The notes below the pieces were generated by a model. That model worked only from the letters and a program-made list of their open reading frames with translations, made no database searches and was not told the DNA's origin. From NCBI GenBank assembly GCA_903862805.1, contig CAIOZP010000469.1:1-7722 (forward strand): a stretch of 7,722 nt of DNA, written 5' to 3'. This document shows positions 6,473 to 7,722 of this stretch, one piece after another; position 1 is the first letter of the stretch, and each line of letters starts with the position of its first letter. Made by a program: the position numbers and the translations under genes. This DNA is from an uncultured Fibrobacterota bacterium. GTDB taxonomy: Bacteria; Fibrobacterota; Chitinivibrionia; Chitinivibrionales; CAIOZP01.

Positions 6473-6862
6473 ATGGCCAAGATAGAGAAAAATCAGGCGG
6501 ACAATGTACCGCCGTCGGTGTTGATCAGTAACAGGATCGAGGAACTGGGCGATTGGCGCGGAGAAACGCTCGCCAAGTTACGCGAGATTATCAAAGATGC
6601 TGATCCGGAGGTCGTGGAAGAATGGAAATGGGGAACACCGGTCTGGTCGCATGGAGGCTTGATATGCACTGGTGAGGCATACAAGAAGGCCGTCAAGATG
6701 ACCTTCGCCAAAGGCGCTTCTTTGAAAGATCCTGACGGTCTGTTCAATTCGAGCTTGGATGGAAATGTAAGGCGCGCTATCGACATTCATGAAGGAGAAA
6801 GCATCAACGAGCTTGCTATGAAGAACCTTATTCGCGCGGCAGTGTCGTTAAACATCAAGTGA
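6473..6862 (+). CDS. DUF1801 family protein
   Basis: A complete 129-residue soluble protein, the usual length of single-domain DUF1801 (PF08818, YdhG-like) members. The family pattern fills almost the whole chain: RGETLAKLREIIKDADPEVV (29-48), EEWKWGTPVWSHGGLICTG (49-67), a KMTFAKGASLKDP segment (75-87), GLFNSSLDGNVRRAIDIHEG (89-108) and a final helix with LIRAAVSLN. No signal peptide or membrane segment is visible. The biochemical role of the family is not established; I assign none. The ATG is supported by AGGAGG 6 bases upstream. The gene converges on the polysaccharide-deacetylase-like gene with 25 bp between the stop codons and no visible terminator, and it is probably a single-gene transcript. 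Confidence 0.93.
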   Translation: MAKIEKNQADNVPPSVLISNRIEELGDWRGETLAKLREIIKDADPEVVEEWKWGTPVWSHGGLICTGEAYKKAVKMTFAKGASLKDPDGLFNSSLDGNVRRAIDIHEGESINELAMKNLIRAAVSLNIK

Positions 6863-6887
6863 GCCGCCTGCAACTTTGATGTGTTTT

Positions 6888-7722
6888 CTACTGTGAAATA
6901 GTTGCTCCGACAGTCACCAGTTTGACTCCGGTTTTCGCGAATATACTCCGGTTTTTGGAGAGTGTTTTTATGAAAATTTCAGTCGGCTGAGCTGCTGCGA
7001 TCAGGCCTGATTTGTGTGAGGCCGCTGCTGCGAATGCCGCGAGTTCGCCCTGTATCTGGGCCTCGGTTTTTCCACTGATCACGAAGCCGACCTTCGCATA
7101 TTTCACGTCGGATTCTTTTGCTGTAATGGATACCTGATCCGACATGGTTCTGGAATGGTCGATAAAATATCCGCCACGTCTGTTTATTTCCCCGAAGATC
7201 AGATCAAGACATTGAGCATTGTTGTAAACAGGGGAAATAGGTGTCATGCCGATGTAACCTGATGGTGATGCTCCGGTGCCGTCAATAGCCCGCGAAATGT
7301 CGTCTGCGATTTCATGTTTGCCGTGGTTGATTAGAAGTTGGTCGGTTTTTTTAATTTTCCCGGCAAGGTATTCGGACTCGAATGGAATTTCGCAGATGAT
7401 TTCTTTTCCGCTTCGTTTGATCGCTGTGACGGTGGTGACGGCATTGGTTCCGGTCGGCGGGACAGAAACGGTCAGTGGATCGGGGAAGGCGCAGATGTCA
7501 ATCAGCGTCTGGCAAACACCTATGTCGGCATCTTCGATAAGTATTGCGGCCTGCGCGGCATCGCTTGCGAAGCGCTCGGTACGACCGAGACGAACCTCCC
7601 ACTGAGGCGCGCCGACCGAATCTGACACCAGCTCCACTATGCAACAGGAATTCTTATCTTGCCAAATGCAGTCGGAGATTTTGTATTTGTAATATTCCGC
7701 AGTCTTGCCGATGTCTTCAACA
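6888..7722 (-). CDS. Divergent polysaccharide deacetylase (YibQ/DUF610) family protein, C-terminal part, lacking usual His residues
   Basis: The frame is open from the TAG at 6888-6890 to the window edge (278 codons), so the start lies outside; a GTG at 7635-7637 gives a 249-residue frame but is internal. Numbering from that GTG, AILIEDADIGVCQTLI (31-46) aligns with the IDDLG segment of the YibQ family (PF04748), PLTVSVPP and GKEIICEIPFE (78-87) with its next strands, GASPSGYIGMTPIS (122-135) with the 'GVNNHMGS' motif, GYFIDHSRT (156-164) with the 'FVDSRT' motif, and GLIAAAQPTEIFIKTL (211-226) with 'AIAIGHPYPET'. Family members are secreted or periplasmic relatives of NodB-type deacetylases. 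Here the His of NHMGS and of GHP are absent and 'FLDN' reads GFVISG, so catalysis is doubtful. The fold assignment is by eye and fairly secure; function is open. About 50 residues before the domain are unrecognised. Confidence 0.75.
   Translation of the reverse strand, partial: VEDIGKTAEYYKYKISDCIWQDKNSCCIVELVSDSVGAPQWEVRLGRTERFASDAAQAAILIEDADIGVCQTLIDICAFPDPLTVSVPPTGTNAVTTVTAIKRSGKEIICEIPFESEYLAGKIKKTDQLLINHGKHEIADDISRAIDGTGASPSGYIGMTPISPVYNNAQCLDLIFGEINRRGGYFIDHSRTMSDQVSITAKESDVKYAKVGFVISGKTEAQIQGELAAFAAAASHKSGLIAAAQPTEIFIKTLSKNRSIFAKTGVKLVTVGATISQ

Noticed and set aside
7635..7637. GTG as the start of the YibQ-like gene
   Set aside because: The frame is open without a stop to the window edge and no convincing ribosome binding site precedes this GTG, so the gene most likely begins outside the window.

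Overview
The window is bacterial, of moderate GC, with genes on both strands. Strong AAGGAGG-type ribosome binding sites, a tiny COX24/bS22-like basic protein and a DUF5610-like protein suggest a motile Gram-negative bacterium, perhaps in the Bacteroidota/Chlorobiota (FCB) group or a delta-proteobacterium-like lineage. That placement is a guess; no rRNA or other strong marker is present.

Layout, left to right. Positions 1-758 hold no complete gene: a T-rich stretch that may contain the last codons of a gene entering from the left, then a diverged fold-back repeat (about 320-555) ending in a terminator-like hairpin, then a leader with a likely promoter. Positions 759-2504 (+) encode a membrane methyl-accepting chemotaxis protein. 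Tail-to-tail with it, only 7 bp away, lies a soluble hybrid histidine kinase (2512-4071, -) with an N-terminal CBS pair and a C-terminal receiver. Next is the broken 3' part of a second, unrelated hybrid kinase (about 4203-5106, +), lacking its sensor and H-box and frameshifted inside its receiver. A 31-residue basic gene (5188-5283, -) has its own terminator. It is followed by a Ser/Thr-rich DUF5610-like gene (5443-6174, -), also with its own terminator. Divergent from that is a DUF1801 gene (6473-6862, +). It converges on the C-terminal part of a divergent polysaccharide deacetylase (YibQ) family gene (6888 to beyond 7722, -) that lacks the family's usual histidines.

Functionally, the left two thirds are about signal transduction: a chemoreceptor with unusual substitutions at its signalling tip, a cytoplasmic CBS-gated phosphorelay kinase, and a decayed kinase. 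Neither CheA, CheW nor an HPt partner is encoded here, so partners must lie elsewhere. The right third is a set of mostly single-gene transcription units with no evident common pathway. I see no CRISPR array, tRNA, rRNA, integrase or transposase, and no clear evidence of a new multi-gene system. The best leads are the tip substitutions, the degraded kinase, the fold-back repeat, the overlooked 31-residue gene and the His-less YibQ homologue.
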